Shown here in pieces: positions 34,661-44,043 of a stretch of DNA of 64,000 nt. The first letter of the stretch is position 1. Each line of letters opens with the position of its first letter. The notes below the pieces were generated by a model that ran no database searches, had not been told where the DNA came from, and saw nothing but the letters and a program-made list of their open reading frames with translations. Source of the stretch: Siminovitchia acidinfaciens (lineage in GTDB: Bacteria > Bacillota > Bacilli > Bacillales > Bacillaceae_C); contig NZ_QYTV02000004.1 of the NCBI RefSeq assembly GCF_003605385.1, forward strand, positions 62,001 through 126,000, written 5' to 3'. Position numbers and translations under genes: made by a program.

Positions 34661-34786
34661 AAATATGAATAGTAATCATATTAAGCTATTTGATCGCAGC
34701 CTGAGCGTAATCTTTTTACTATAGTATGAAGGATTTCAAAGAAGATTGTCGAATAGCACTATAACAATTAAGAACGAGGTGGTATA

Positions 34787-35770
34787 TTGATCAAGAAGTT
34801 CAGGAAGATTCCGTTAATAATCCTAATAATGGAAGCTCTTTTAAGACGGATTCACCCAAATCATCCGAGTAGGGGCAAAATTGAGGACGAGCTTAGATTC
34901 AGGAGATCCGGTTACCACGGAGAATTACAGTTGGATTATTTCATGGCACAGTTGCCTCGACACGGACACTACATTTTACAAGACCTTCGGCTTCCCCTTT
35001 CGAACAACACTTTTTTTCAAATCGATTCTCTCCTTTTATCGAGATTTTATTTTACAAATTATGAGGCGAAAAACCACTCTGGCACCTTGATTTTTGAGGA
35101 GCAGCAGATGCTTCGGACGTATGAAGGCAGTACTGAATCTTACCCCAATCCCATTATTCAGGCAGAAAACCAGCAATACCATTTGGAAAATTTAATAAGA
35201 AAGCACCTCAACATAACTCTTCCAAGTACCTCTTTTGTAGTCGTCACGAACCCTTCTTCCATTATTAAATTTGACTCCCAATATGAGCATATCGCTAGCA
35301 AGAAAGTAATACGCCCTGCGGCCATTCGACAAAAATCTGAATTATTTTGGAAAAATCATCAGGAGCCACTTTTGTCGAATGCTGATCTTCAAAAAATTTG
35401 CCGCCGTCTTTTAAAGCTTGATACTCCATTAAAAATTGACATTTTAAAGGAATTCCATATTAAGAAAAGTGACATTTACCTAGGAATTATTTGTGCGAAT
35501 TGTAAGTGTGCACCTATGATAAGGGCAATCGGAACTTGGAAATGCAAGAACTGCGGATTTTCCGATAAAATGGCACATGCCCAAGCATTGATTGATTATT
35601 TCCTTTTAGTCGGGGATACCATTACAAACCGGCAGTTCCGCTACTTCCTGCAGTCGGATTCCATTTCAGTGGCTGCAAAGCTGCTGGCTTCCCTAGATCT
35701 GCCATTTAAGGGAACCTTCAAAGACCGGAAATATTATTTATCATTAGATGGATTGAGGAAGTGGGTGTAA
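34787..35770 (+). CDS. NERD (nuclease-related) domain protein with zinc-finger-like tail
   Basis: This 327-residue protein has a NERD domain (about 40-160) with GYHGELQLDYF, FFQIDSLLLS and YEAKNHSG, giving the E...D...ExK pattern of the PD-(D/E)XK-like nuclease fold. A later CANCKC...CKNCGF (about 245-265) looks like a zinc ribbon. NERD proteins are common in Bacillus, often as single genes, and their role is uncertain. The start is a TTG at 34787 after GAGGTGG. It is flanked on both sides by AGTAT arrays. Confidence 0.82.
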   Translation: MIKKFRKIPLIILIMEALLRRIHPNHPSRGKIEDELRFRRSGYHGELQLDYFMAQLPRHGHYILQDLRLPLSNNTFFQIDSLLLSRFYFTNYEAKNHSGTLIFEEQQMLRTYEGSTESYPNPIIQAENQQYHLENLIRKHLNITLPSTSFVVVTNPSSIIKFDSQYEHIASKKVIRPAAIRQKSELFWKNHQEPLLSNADLQKICRRLLKLDTPLKIDILKEFHIKKSDIYLGIICANCKCAPMIRAIGTWKCKNCGFSDKMAHAQALIDYFLLVGDTITNRQFRYFLQSDSISVAAKLLASLDLPFKGTFKDRKYYLSLDGLRKWV

Positions 35771-36011
35771 GCGAGATGGATTGTTTTCCCGTTTTTGGTA
35801 AAAGGGTAAAAGACAGTAAGGAAATGGACAATCCGGAGAGTGGTTCTGAAAATTAATGAGTATTGACTCCTTGATCATTGAAATGTAGGTAATTTATCAA
35901 CTCTTTTCATGAACAGCTTCTGAGGGTCACCACAGGGCGTTGGGAGACTTTGTGTTTCTGCCAAATAACTGGAAAACATTTCATAAATTTAGGACTGTGC
36001 TTTCGATAAGT

Positions 36012-36128
36012 GGACTGTATTTGAAACTCTCGACAGTATTGTGAAACTCCCGACAGTATTTCAAGATCTTAGACAGTATTGCAAAATTCCCGACAGTATC
36101 TCAAGATTCCGGATAGTATTTCAAGAAA
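36012..36128 (+). repeat. 20-nt tandem array, AGTAT family (array 6)
   Basis: Six units of about 20 nt (GACAGTATTGTGAAACTCCC type, the last GGATAGTATTTCAAG) lie between the NERD gene and the YjiH-type transporter. No gene is seen in 35771-36311. Confidence 0.8.
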
Positions 36129-36260
36129 CTGGAAATTACTTCACCCTGCTGAACAGAGGGTTTAAAGTAATTTCCGTTCCCAACTAATATTTTCCCTAGC
36201 CAAAATCCCCAGGATGACCATTCTAGAATAAGCGAGCCGTCTCCATCCTAACGCAATACC

Positions 36261-36293
36261 AAAAAAAGACGACCGGCAAACAACCGATCGTCT
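36261..36293 (-). terminator. Terminator of the YjiH-type transporter gene
   Basis: On the minus strand AGACGATCGG pairs with CCGGTCGTCT around a 7-nt loop and runs into TTTTTTT, 19 nt after the stop codon. Confidence 0.85.
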
Positions 36294-36311
36294 CCACTTC
36301 TCAACAATATC

Positions 36312-37703
36312 TTAAAACACCCAATGTGCAATCAACGTTACAATTGGCAACGTAATCGCCGTTCTCAACAAGAAGATCAGAATCAAGTCCTTCAAATTGA
36401 CCGGCAGCTTGGATCCCAAAAGCAATCCGCCCATTTCGGACAAATACACAAGTTGCGTAACGGACACACAGCCGATGACAAACCGTGTCATTTCACTTTC
36501 AATCCCGCTTCCGATAATGGCAGGCAGGAACATGTCTGCAAATCCGATGATCATTGTCTGCGATGCCGCAGCTGCTTCCGGAATTTGCAATGCGGAAAGG
36601 ATCGGAATGAACGGCATGCCCAGATATTTAAAGACCGGCGTGTATTCCGCGATGACGACACCCATCGTTCCGATCGCCATGACCACCGGAATGACGGCCA
36701 ACCACATTTCGATGACATTTCTGAAGCCCTCTTTTACGATGGACGATACGTTTTTATTTCTGTTCGCCTGTAAAACCGCTTCGCTGATTCCATGTTTAAG
36801 CGGATGAACGTTCGCAGGAATACCTTCCTCGACCTTTAATTCTGTATGCTCGTAGCCCGTATCCGGCTTTCTGGACAATGGAGGAATCCGAGGCATGATG
36901 ATCGCTGCAGCCAATCCAGCGATTACTATTGTCGCATAATACTCAAGGAAATATTCTCCCAAATCCAAATACGAGTTTATTACAATTGTAAAAGTGATTG
37001 ACACAACTGAAAATGTTGTTGCAATAACAGCGGCCTCGCGCTTCGTATAATAACCGCCTTCGTATTGCTTGGAAGTCAAGAGCACGCCGATCGTGCCATC
37101 CCCAACCCATGATGCCAAGCAGTCCAGTGAAGAGCGTCCAGGAATTTTAAAAATAGGACGCATCACTTTTGCCAGCAGCGCACCAAACAACTCCAGCAGA
37201 CCGAAGTTCAGTAACAATGGAAGGAAAAATCCTGCCAATAAAAACGTCGTAACTAGAATTGGAATCAAATCATAAGCCAGTAGTCCGCCGGTATTTTCAC
37301 TGCGAATCCATTCCGGACCTACCTTATAAACTGACATGAATGCAAAAACCGATCCCAAAATTCGTAGCGTAAGCCAACCGTTGGACGCATAAAAAACAGT
37401 ACGAAGAAATGAATTTCCCATGATAAAATTCGGTTTGGAAATCCGGGCAACAATCGATACTAAAACTGATATCATCATTAACCACGTTGCTGCAACAGGT
37501 ACATAATCAACCAAAAAGTCATTGATCGCCCCTGCTAAAAAAGCAACCGGAATTGTAATTCCATCCTCTGTTTTCACAGGCACCATAAACAAATAAATTC
37601 CGATCAAAGACGGAATGATAAACTTCAAATAATGAACAATCGAATAGGACCGCAACGAAACCGTCTTATTCTTAATAGGTATTTCCTTAGCTTGAAGACT
37701 CAT
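36312..37703 (-). CDS. YjiH family membrane transporter (nucleoside-recognition/Gate domain)
   Basis: This 463-residue integral membrane protein has ten or so helices. The Gate-type segments ASWVGDGTIGVLLTSKQYE and VSVTQLVYLSEMGGLLLGSK are characteristic of the YjiH/SpmA-like nucleoside-recognition family. The substrate of the family is not established. The ATG at 37703 has AAGGTGAG upstream. It is a single gene with a terminator. The region 37704-38205 upstream shows no gene and no recognized riboswitch. Confidence 0.82.
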   Translation of the reverse strand: MSLQAKEIPIKNKTVSLRSYSIVHYLKFIIPSLIGIYLFMVPVKTEDGITIPVAFLAGAINDFLVDYVPVAATWLMMISVLVSIVARISKPNFIMGNSFLRTVFYASNGWLTLRILGSVFAFMSVYKVGPEWIRSENTGGLLAYDLIPILVTTFLLAGFFLPLLLNFGLLELFGALLAKVMRPIFKIPGRSSLDCLASWVGDGTIGVLLTSKQYEGGYYTKREAAVIATTFSVVSITFTIVINSYLDLGEYFLEYYATIVIAGLAAAIIMPRIPPLSRKPDTGYEHTELKVEEGIPANVHPLKHGISEAVLQANRNKNVSSIVKEGFRNVIEMWLAVIPVVMAIGTMGVVIAEYTPVFKYLGMPFIPILSALQIPEAAAASQTMIIGFADMFLPAIIGSGIESEMTRFVIGCVSVTQLVYLSEMGGLLLGSKLPVNLKDLILIFLLRTAITLPIVTLIAHWVF

Positions 37704-38205
37704 TTTTATCTCACCTTGCTGTCATATTTTCCCGTGTACAAACTCTATGCTACTGTTGAACGCGTTTATATTTTCATAAAAATCCACGCCCGCTAAATCT
37801 ATGCTGAAATAACAATAATAACTTTTAAAAATCCATCGCATTGCATTATTATGCATTAAAACCTATCGTTTGTCCACCCCAAATTATTATTTTAGTATAA
37901 ACTAATGTGAGTAGATGGTTATTAGGGAATATTTTGAGGGAATGAGCTAATAATGCCATTTTTTTCAGGCAACAGATAACAGATTATATAGTGACAACCC
38001 ATCCTTTACGATGTCATAAAAAATCCGGACTTTCGTGCAAAGTCCGGGATTGACAGACATCTACTTGTGCCGCCTGTAGTACTTTTGTTATAATTCTTTT
38101 ATACTATTCCATCAATTTTAAAAATATCATTTAACAGGTTGACAACATGATGGTCGCGATTAATCGTTTAGCTTTAAAATATAACAAGTTGTTGAGGGTG
38201 AAGAG
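37704..38205. other. Non-coding region between the YjiH transporter and sda copy 2
   Basis: About 500 AT-rich bases carry promoters for the two divergent genes that I cannot place exactly. CAGTCCGGATTTT/AAAGTCCGGG-type complementarity near 38020-38050 may form a small hairpin (CCGGACTTT and AAAGTCCGG). No coding frame with a ribosome binding site is seen. Confidence 0.4.
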
Positions 38206-38406
38206 ATGAACAGACTTTCAGACAATCTTCTAATAACTTCGTATCAAAAAGCCATCGAAATCAATGAGGTTGATCCATTTTTTATTTCTCTTTTACAAAA
38301 AGAAATTGAAAGACGCAAATTAGAAAGCTATGACCACAACAGTTTTAGTTGTTATATTAGAAGTATTGAAAGTGTTTCTTTAAATACTAAGAAAAAACCT
38401 TTTTAA
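38206..38406 (+). CDS. Sda-like sporulation checkpoint protein (copy 2, with C-terminal extension)
   Basis: The first 46 residues (NRLSDNLLITSYQKAIEI...FFISLLQKEIERRKL) match Sda, the helical-hairpin inhibitor of KinA/KinB, at least as well as copy 1 does. A further 20 residues rich in Ser, Tyr and Lys follow and have no counterpart in B. subtilis Sda (46 residues). The ATG has GAGGGTGAAGAG upstream. Two Sda genes 35 kb apart suggest separate inputs to the sporulation phosphorelay or distinct kinase partners. This is inferred from sequence only. Confidence 0.78.
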   Translation: MNRLSDNLLITSYQKAIEINEVDPFFISLLQKEIERRKLESYDHNSFSCYIRSIESVSLNTKKKPF

Positions 38407-38518
38407 GATTCCGGTCCGTATCAATTGAAAAAGGACATATGATAATTCTACATTAAATCTGTACGGTATTGCCCAAATTCAAAATTACCCCGGACTACAT
38501 CAATTTAAAACCTGTGCC

Positions 38519-38549
38519 CTTCGACAAAATCCGAGGAGGGAAAGGCACC
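38519..38549 (+). repeat. Dispersed motif, degenerate copy
   Basis: TTCGACAAAATCCG followed by AAAGGCACC is a degenerate copy of a roughly 31-nt motif also present at 47609-47639 and 59773-59803. Confidence 0.5.
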
Positions 38550-38606
38550 AAAAATGGTATGATTGGCAATAACAAATATTTTTTATAGGTAACAAGGAGG
38601 GGCTAT

Positions 38607-38948
38607 ATGCCTACGGTCAACTTCTACAGCGAAGATACATTGTTAAAAAGTGTAAATGTAGCCAAAGGAAAAACCATTTTACAAACGGCGACTCTAGGCC
38701 GAGTGGCTTTAAGACAAAAATGCGGCGGTAAAGCTTCCTGTCTAACATGTAAAGTTTCGATTGAGGACCAGGTAAATATTTCAGAGCCATCACAAAAAGA
38801 AAAATGGAAGCTGGGAGAGGAAAATTTGGCAAAAGGAGTTCGCCTAAGCTGTCAAACCCGGGTGTATGGGGATGTCAAAGCAACGATTCCAGAAGATCCT
38901 TACAAAGCAAGAATCCGGGCGTTGCTTGAGCAGGCGAGAAAGGATTGA
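38607..38948 (+). CDS. 2Fe-2S ferredoxin (plant/mammal-type fold)
   Basis: This 113-residue protein carries the cluster ligands Cys39, Cys45, Cys48 (CGGKASCLTC) and Cys82 in a beta-grasp ferredoxin arrangement. It would be a small cytoplasmic electron carrier. A strong AAGGAGG site precedes the ATG. It stands alone; its natural partner reductase could be the YumC-type enzyme at the left edge, but nothing in the sequence ties them together. Confidence 0.87.
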   Translation: MPTVNFYSEDTLLKSVNVAKGKTILQTATLGRVALRQKCGGKASCLTCKVSIEDQVNISEPSQKEKWKLGEENLAKGVRLSCQTRVYGDVKATIPEDPYKARIRALLEQARKD

Positions 38949-39298
38949 TTAGTGCCGCTCACTACCCGAAAAGCAACGTGGTTTCGGCTTTCTATCATTA
39001 CCTAGATTCCTCTCCACTTTCCATCATCCCTTGTAACACAATTGCGCCTCTCCTCCCCACTATCCGAAAAACTTCCTGGATGGTGGCTACCCAGCAGTCC
39101 ACCCCTTCATAATAATGCTGTTACAGCGGTAGTCTTCAGGATTTCCACATTCGCCTCACCGAGTATAGATGAATATAACGGCTAGCGTAGAGCATTCCCA
39201 TCCTATCAAAGATATTTAGTATTTTTGCATACCTTTTATCTATCAAAGTCATCTTACATACGGCGTTTGAAATAGCTTCAGTGAATAACAGGCACCGT
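38949..39298. other. Non-coding region between ferredoxin and thiO
   Basis: No gene is seen. AACAGGCACCG at 39287-39297, touching the thiO stop codon, resembles the end of the dispersed GTGACAGGCAC motif. Confidence 0.4.
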
Positions 39299-40414
39299 TT
39301 AAACAGAGAACCGTCCCGGAGAAAAAGGCGTAAGCATCTTTTTCACCTTTTGACAGCCTTTTACATACTCCTTCATCCGTATACCCGTAATGGGGCTTAG
39401 CAAAATACCGTTTCGGTAATGTCCGGTACATATATGCAGACCCTCGATAAACGGGTGGGAACCCATGACCGGCAAATGATCAGCCGCTTGAGGGCGCACA
39501 CCTGCCCATGTTCGATCGACCGTTCCATCAAGCAGTACGGGCAACAGGCGGGAAGCCCGCTTCAATAGAGAGAGAATGCCCCGAGCCGTTACAGACGTAT
39601 CAAAGGAACCGGGAATAGACGTTGCTCCGATCAGCATTTCTTTATTTCGCTTCGGGACAATATAACAGCCATCTACAGCAAAAACTGTTTTGACCGGTGC
39701 AGGTCCGGCCAATCGAATCGATAAGCATTCGCCTTTGACAGGAATGACTGGCAAGGAAAAGTCTGTATCGGCCAAGAGACTGCTGCTCCAAGCACCCGCT
39801 GCAACCATGACTTGAGTTGTATGAAACGGACCAATCGAAGTATCGATCCCTGATATCTGACCTTGCTGAATCACCAGACGTAAAACTTTTGTTTCCTCGT
39901 ATACATGTACGCCAGCATTTACCGCTGCTTTCAAAAAAGCCTTGGCTAGCAGTGGCGCTTTTACTTGATGGTCTTTTTCCAGTAAAATAGCACCGGCCGT
40001 TCGGGACGTCATACAAGGCTCGACTTTCGGCACTTCCTCCGGCTCAAGCCACTGAATGGATGGGTCTTTTTTAGATAAAAAGCGAAATTGTCGGTGCAAC
40101 TCATCCCGGTCCGATTCCGTGGCAGCTGTTTTTACTAGGCCGGCCGTTCGTAATTCAATGTCAATGCCTGATTCAGACAACAATTCGTCACGAAGGGCAG
40201 GAAATATCATCCTGCTTTCCAATGCCATTTCCAACAACGGGTTTTCCCGCTCAAACTCGTTTTGCGCACCCAGCATGCCGCCTGCCGCCATAGAGGCCTG
40301 TCCGGCTTTACCTGCATCAAATATCGCCACGCTTAAGCCTTCCTCAGCCAGGCGATAGGCAATGGAACAACCGATTACACCGCCGCCGATAATAATATGG
40401 TCATATGCTTTCAT
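39299..40414 (-). CDS. thiO: Glycine oxidase ThiO
   Basis: This 371-residue flavoprotein has the FAD motif IIIGGGVIGCSIAYRLAEEG at its N-terminus, the DAO-family block AAGGMLGAQNEFE, and the C-terminal TWAGVRPQAADHLPVMG...CTGHYRNGILLSP typical of ThiO. ThiO oxidizes glycine to iminoglycine for the thiazole ring of thiamine. The upstream TPP riboswitch with terminator supports this role independently. The start at ATG 40414 follows AAAGGAGTGG. No thiS, thiG, thiF or tenI genes follow, which is unusual because thiO normally heads such an operon in Bacillus. Confidence 0.9.
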   Translation of the reverse strand: MKAYDHIIIGGGVIGCSIAYRLAEEGLSVAIFDAGKAGQASMAAGGMLGAQNEFERENPLLEMALESRMIFPALRDELLSESGIDIELRTAGLVKTAATESDRDELHRQFRFLSKKDPSIQWLEPEEVPKVEPCMTSRTAGAILLEKDHQVKAPLLAKAFLKAAVNAGVHVYEETKVLRLVIQQGQISGIDTSIGPFHTTQVMVAAGAWSSSLLADTDFSLPVIPVKGECLSIRLAGPAPVKTVFAVDGCYIVPKRNKEMLIGATSIPGSFDTSVTARGILSLLKRASRLLPVLLDGTVDRTWAGVRPQAADHLPVMGSHPFIEGLHICTGHYRNGILLSPITGIRMKEYVKGCQKVKKMLTPFSPGRFSV

Positions 40415-40499
40415 GATCTCCACTCCTTTTGGGTCATTAAAATGCTGATGTAACTGAACAACAGTGCTGATCTGTATACCATTCAAACGGTTGGGAAAT

Positions 40500-40532
40500 A
40501 AAAAAACGCCGCTTTCATAGAAGAAAGCAGCG
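40500..40532 (-). terminator. Riboswitch-controlled terminator before thiO
   Basis: CGCTGCTTTC pairs with GAAAGCGGCG around 6 nt and is followed by TTTTTTT, between the TPP aptamer and thiO. It is the expected expression platform for transcription attenuation. Confidence 0.85.
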
Positions 40533-40573
40533 CTTCATGTAAACAGTGTATAGCATACAATTGATTTACGTTT

Positions 40574-40670
40574 TGCCACTTCCCTCCGCCAGTACGAACT
40601 GGATCAGGTTCCAGGAGTCCCAAAGTCAATCACTTTGATCTCAGCCCTTTTCAAGGGCACCTCCAGTGGG
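40574..40670 (-). promoter_or_regulatory. TPP (THI-box) riboswitch
   Basis: The minus strand carries the conserved THI elements GGAGGTGCCC, GGCTGAGATCA, GGAACCTGATCCAGTT and CTGGCGGAGGGAA. Closing P1 arms CCACT/AGTGG lie at the ends. An insert of about 20 nt forms the P3a-type arm. Binding of thiamine pyrophosphate should favour the terminator at 40500-40532. Confidence 0.93.
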
Positions 40671-40897
40671 TAAATTGTTCATTTTTTTCAGATTAACATA
40701 CTACTAGAAACTTGTCACTTAAATCTATATATCAAATCAGAAACGGTAACAGGCCAGAGTCAATGCCGGCACAAAGGCAAATAAGAGTAATTTTTTGGTC
40801 ATTAAATCCCTTTAAAAGATCGCTTTAAGCACACCTAGCAACATCTTACACCCTATTGATTATTCGATACCATTCGGGATATGACACCAAACTCTTT
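40671..40897. other. Promoter region of thiO leader and 3' end of the BCCT gene
   Basis: The minus-strand promoter of the riboswitch leader should lie here; exact boxes are not clear. No gene is seen. Confidence 0.35.
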
Positions 40898-42439
40898 TTA
40901 TCCCACTTCTCTTTCTCCGACTTCGCAAGATTCGATATCCTCTTTTGGTTCATAATTGCTGCCCAACTTTTCATTCCTTAATGACTTAATGAATGATGCA
41001 CACATGAATAGTACAACTACAGAAAATGGCAACCCTGCCACAGCAGATACGGTTTGCAATGGGGTTAAACCGCCGCTCAACAGAAGTGCAATCGCCACTC
41101 CAGCAATAACTGCACCCCACATAATCTTGCTTTTATTTGTAGGGTTTATAGTTTCCTCACTATACATTCCGAGCACGTACACAGTAGAGTCTGCAGATGT
41201 GACAAAGAAAATAATAAGGGATATAAAGGTCATAAATATAAGAACAGGGCTATACGGGAACAACTGCAAGAAATAAAATAATGCTGTATCCATATTTTCC
41301 AATATCCGATTTGCCAGCTCATTGTTACCCAAGTTTACAATATTATAAAGTGCGCTTCCCCCAATAGTTGAGTACCAAATCATAGTAGCTATAGTTGGAA
41401 TGAGCATTGCTCCAAAAATAAACTCCCGAATTGTTCTCCCTTTGGAAATTCTCGCTATAAAGAGGCCAACGAATACACCGAAGCTAATTGCCCACCCCCA
41501 ATAGAAAAAGTCCCAGCCGGCCTGCCATGTATAATCATTAAGAAATGGCTCTAAATGAAAGCTCATACTAATGAAATTCTGCAAATAATCACCTGTACCA
41601 TTAACAAGAATGCTTAGGATATTGCGTGTTGGTCCGGCTATAAAAATAAACATCATAATTGTCAGCGCCAGCACAATATTAATATTGGATAGCCACTTAA
41701 TCCCACGTTTGATTCCAGTACTTGCAGAAATGATAAAAAGCGTTGTAAGAAACAAAATGAGTATTATTTGATTCGTAAAATTGTTTTCAATTCCCCATAC
41801 ATAATCAAACCCTGCTCCCATTTGCTTGACCCCAAGTCCCAATGAGGTAGTGATTCCGCTGATTACTGCAAAGATAGCAAGGATATTAATAAACTTGCCT
41901 ATTGGCCCGAACGCCCTTTTACCCAGCAACGGCTCCAAGGTTTCGTTTATCAATGGTAAAGTATTCTTCCTGTATTGAAAATAGGCCATGATTAAGCCGA
42001 TAATGGCATAGGAGCCCCAACTGTGCAGCCCCCAATGAAAAAAGGTATATTGCATGGCGGTTTCGGCAGATTCCTTTGTTTCTCCTGCGCCAAACGGCGG
42101 ATCGATATACATGAGAACAGGTTCTGCTACACCCCAGAAGAACAAACTGATGGCCAAGCCCGCGCTGTACAACATGGCGATCCACGTGAAACGGTTGAAT
42201 TCCGGTTTATCCGTATCTTTTCCCAATCGGATATTTCCGTACTTTGACAGTGCCACATATAAACAGATAGCAACAAAAGCAAAAGCAACAAGCATATAAT
42301 ACCAGCCAAAATTCTCGCCAATAAAAGTAAATAAAATGTAATTGGAGAGTTCCCCCATTTTATCAGGAGCAATAACCCCAAAAAGTACAAAAATAGACGT
42401 TAAGATTAATGCTCCAATGACAACAATATTTTTAGCCAT
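40898..42439 (-). CDS. BCCT family betaine/carnitine/choline transporter
   Basis: This 513-residue protein has twelve predicted helices and the BCCT signatures FFWGVAEPVLMYIDPP and FFYWGWAISFGVFVGLFIARISKGRT, whose aromatic residues line the trimethylammonium site. It imports a betaine-like zwitterion by symport or exchange. ATG 42439 follows AAAGGGAGGG. It is the third gene of the R3-facing operon after two amidohydrolases. The likely substrate is therefore a quaternary-amine or amide compound that those enzymes hydrolyse. Confidence 0.92.
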   Translation of the reverse strand: MAKNIVVIGALILTSIFVLFGVIAPDKMGELSNYILFTFIGENFGWYYMLVAFAFVAICLYVALSKYGNIRLGKDTDKPEFNRFTWIAMLYSAGLAISLFFWGVAEPVLMYIDPPFGAGETKESAETAMQYTFFHWGLHSWGSYAIIGLIMAYFQYRKNTLPLINETLEPLLGKRAFGPIGKFINILAIFAVISGITTSLGLGVKQMGAGFDYVWGIENNFTNQIILILFLTTLFIISASTGIKRGIKWLSNINIVLALTIMMFIFIAGPTRNILSILVNGTGDYLQNFISMSFHLEPFLNDYTWQAGWDFFYWGWAISFGVFVGLFIARISKGRTIREFIFGAMLIPTIATMIWYSTIGGSALYNIVNLGNNELANRILENMDTALFYFLQLFPYSPVLIFMTFISLIIFFVTSADSTVYVLGMYSEETINPTNKSKIMWGAVIAGVAIALLLSGGLTPLQTVSAVAGLPFSVVVLFMCASFIKSLRNEKLGSNYEPKEDIESCEVGEREVG

Positions 42440-42453
42440 AAAACCCTCCCTTT

Positions 42454-44043
42454 CTATGATTCTTTTTCTTCCATTGTTGGTATGACCCATTCATGTCCAC
42501 GCTCCGTTGTCACATATTCCGGCCAGCGGTAATGAATTGGCGGCTCGTAATCACAAAGCGGAGCTTGCCACTTGATTCCATTGATTCCGCCACCTGTTCT
42601 TTCCTTGAATTCCTCCTGGGCCTTCCTTAAAAGCTCTGGTTGTGTCAATAAATCGATAATTGTCATTCCAACCGTTTTTGACGCACTTTTGATCATTGGA
42701 TCGATGCATTCCCGTATTCCTCCAAGAGCATTCATCACCCAAGTTGGATAAGCGTATCCTGGTTTGGGAGACTTCAAAGCTGGCCTTCCGATATACAATC
42801 GTACCGTAGGAGCATGCCAGCAGTATTCCGTATAATCATCGGATGTAAAGTGTTGCTGCCAGGCAGGCAATATGTCTCTTAGCTTTTTTTCAGCCTCTTC
42901 AGGATCTATCAGTTGTTCAACTTCATCTAAAAATGGTTTTTCCATCGGCTCGAAGCCAAGGTTTTCCTGAATTTTTTGTGCTACCTTGATTGCTTCTTCA
43001 TCAAAAACTGGAGCGCCGGCAATTTTTAGATTGTTAAAAGTAGCCTCAGCCATCGTGTGATTGGCCAATCCCGTACGTGACTTCGCAATCCAGTTCCGCT
43101 TCCAGTTACAGTGAGCAACTTTTGCAGCGCTTTCAGCATTGCGGTCAAGAACCTCCATGACTTGTTCAGCCATCTCCGTATTCGGGACACGGATAAAATA
43201 GTAAATTTGCGCCATTTGTCCTGGAATATTATCTGCAGTTGCCTGACCAGTGTTTAAAATAGTTTCATTCATGGACCAACCCATTCCGTTAGAAAGCATA
43301 TGTTCTCGATACATTTTGGAAAGCGTGTACATATTTATAACGGCATCGGTTGCGCCAGGAGCGCGAGCTTCAGCATGAGACGCCGGAATCGGCGAGTCCG
43401 ATCCAGAAGAGAGCCATGTTTCCGGCTCATCGCATGTGAACGTATAGATGGCCGAGAAAGCAACGGCACAATGTGTATCCCACCGCGTCGTGTTGCATAG
43501 AGGCAGCATGTAGAACGGATGGAAGCTAATCGCTGCATCCAGATCATCATAATACCCTTTTGCCGCATGGATCGGCTTCGATCCTCTTAATTTTTCTGCC
43601 GGTTCACCAAAGAACTTCAACGTCCCCTTAATATTGAAATTTTCCATGGCTGCCTTCGCTGCCAAGAAGCCGCCGAATGAGCCAATCCCTAAAGCGGAGT
43701 GTGGATCGGTATGTCCTCCGGCGTATTTGCTCAATCCATCCCGCGGACGTTCCACCGTGTCCGCTGCTTGGCAATTTCCAGGGACGGCATCGTACTCTGC
43801 ATAACCGCCAATTACCGGTCCATCGCCGTTTTTCCAAGTGGCACAGAAAGCAGTGGGCATACCGCCACTGCCTTCTTCCACTGTAAACCCCTGTTCTCTT
43901 AGCTGTTTTATATACCAAGCAGAGGATTTGTATTCTCTCCAGGCCGTTTCCCCATAATGCCAAATCGTTTGATTCCAATCGGAGAGTTTATTTGTATTCT
44001 CATCTACCCAATCGATTACATGCTGTTTATTTTCTGAAATCAT
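42454..44043 (-). CDS. M20 family amidohydrolase (AbgB-like)
   Basis: This 529-residue metal-dependent hydrolase has the M20 core segments GGYAEYDAVPG, GHTDPHSALGIGS, GTLKFFGEPAEK and a lid domain. AbgB-like members cleave amides such as p-aminobenzoyl-glutamate or acyl-amino acids. Its ATG overlaps the stop of the upstream amidohydrolase by four bases. The tail is long and Trp-rich (IKWQAPLCDYEPPIHYRWPEY), not typical of short M20 enzymes. No signal peptide is present. The substrate is unknown but should be linked to the co-transcribed BCCT carrier. Confidence 0.85.
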   Translation of the reverse strand: MISENKQHVIDWVDENTNKLSDWNQTIWHYGETAWREYKSSAWYIKQLREQGFTVEEGSGGMPTAFCATWKNGDGPVIGGYAEYDAVPGNCQAADTVERPRDGLSKYAGGHTDPHSALGIGSFGGFLAAKAAMENFNIKGTLKFFGEPAEKLRGSKPIHAAKGYYDDLDAAISFHPFYMLPLCNTTRWDTHCAVAFSAIYTFTCDEPETWLSSGSDSPIPASHAEARAPGATDAVINMYTLSKMYREHMLSNGMGWSMNETILNTGQATADNIPGQMAQIYYFIRVPNTEMAEQVMEVLDRNAESAAKVAHCNWKRNWIAKSRTGLANHTMAEATFNNLKIAGAPVFDEEAIKVAQKIQENLGFEPMEKPFLDEVEQLIDPEEAEKKLRDILPAWQQHFTSDDYTEYCWHAPTVRLYIGRPALKSPKPGYAYPTWVMNALGGIRECIDPMIKSASKTVGMTIIDLLTQPELLRKAQEEFKERTGGGINGIKWQAPLCDYEPPIHYRWPEYVTTERGHEWVIPTMEEKES

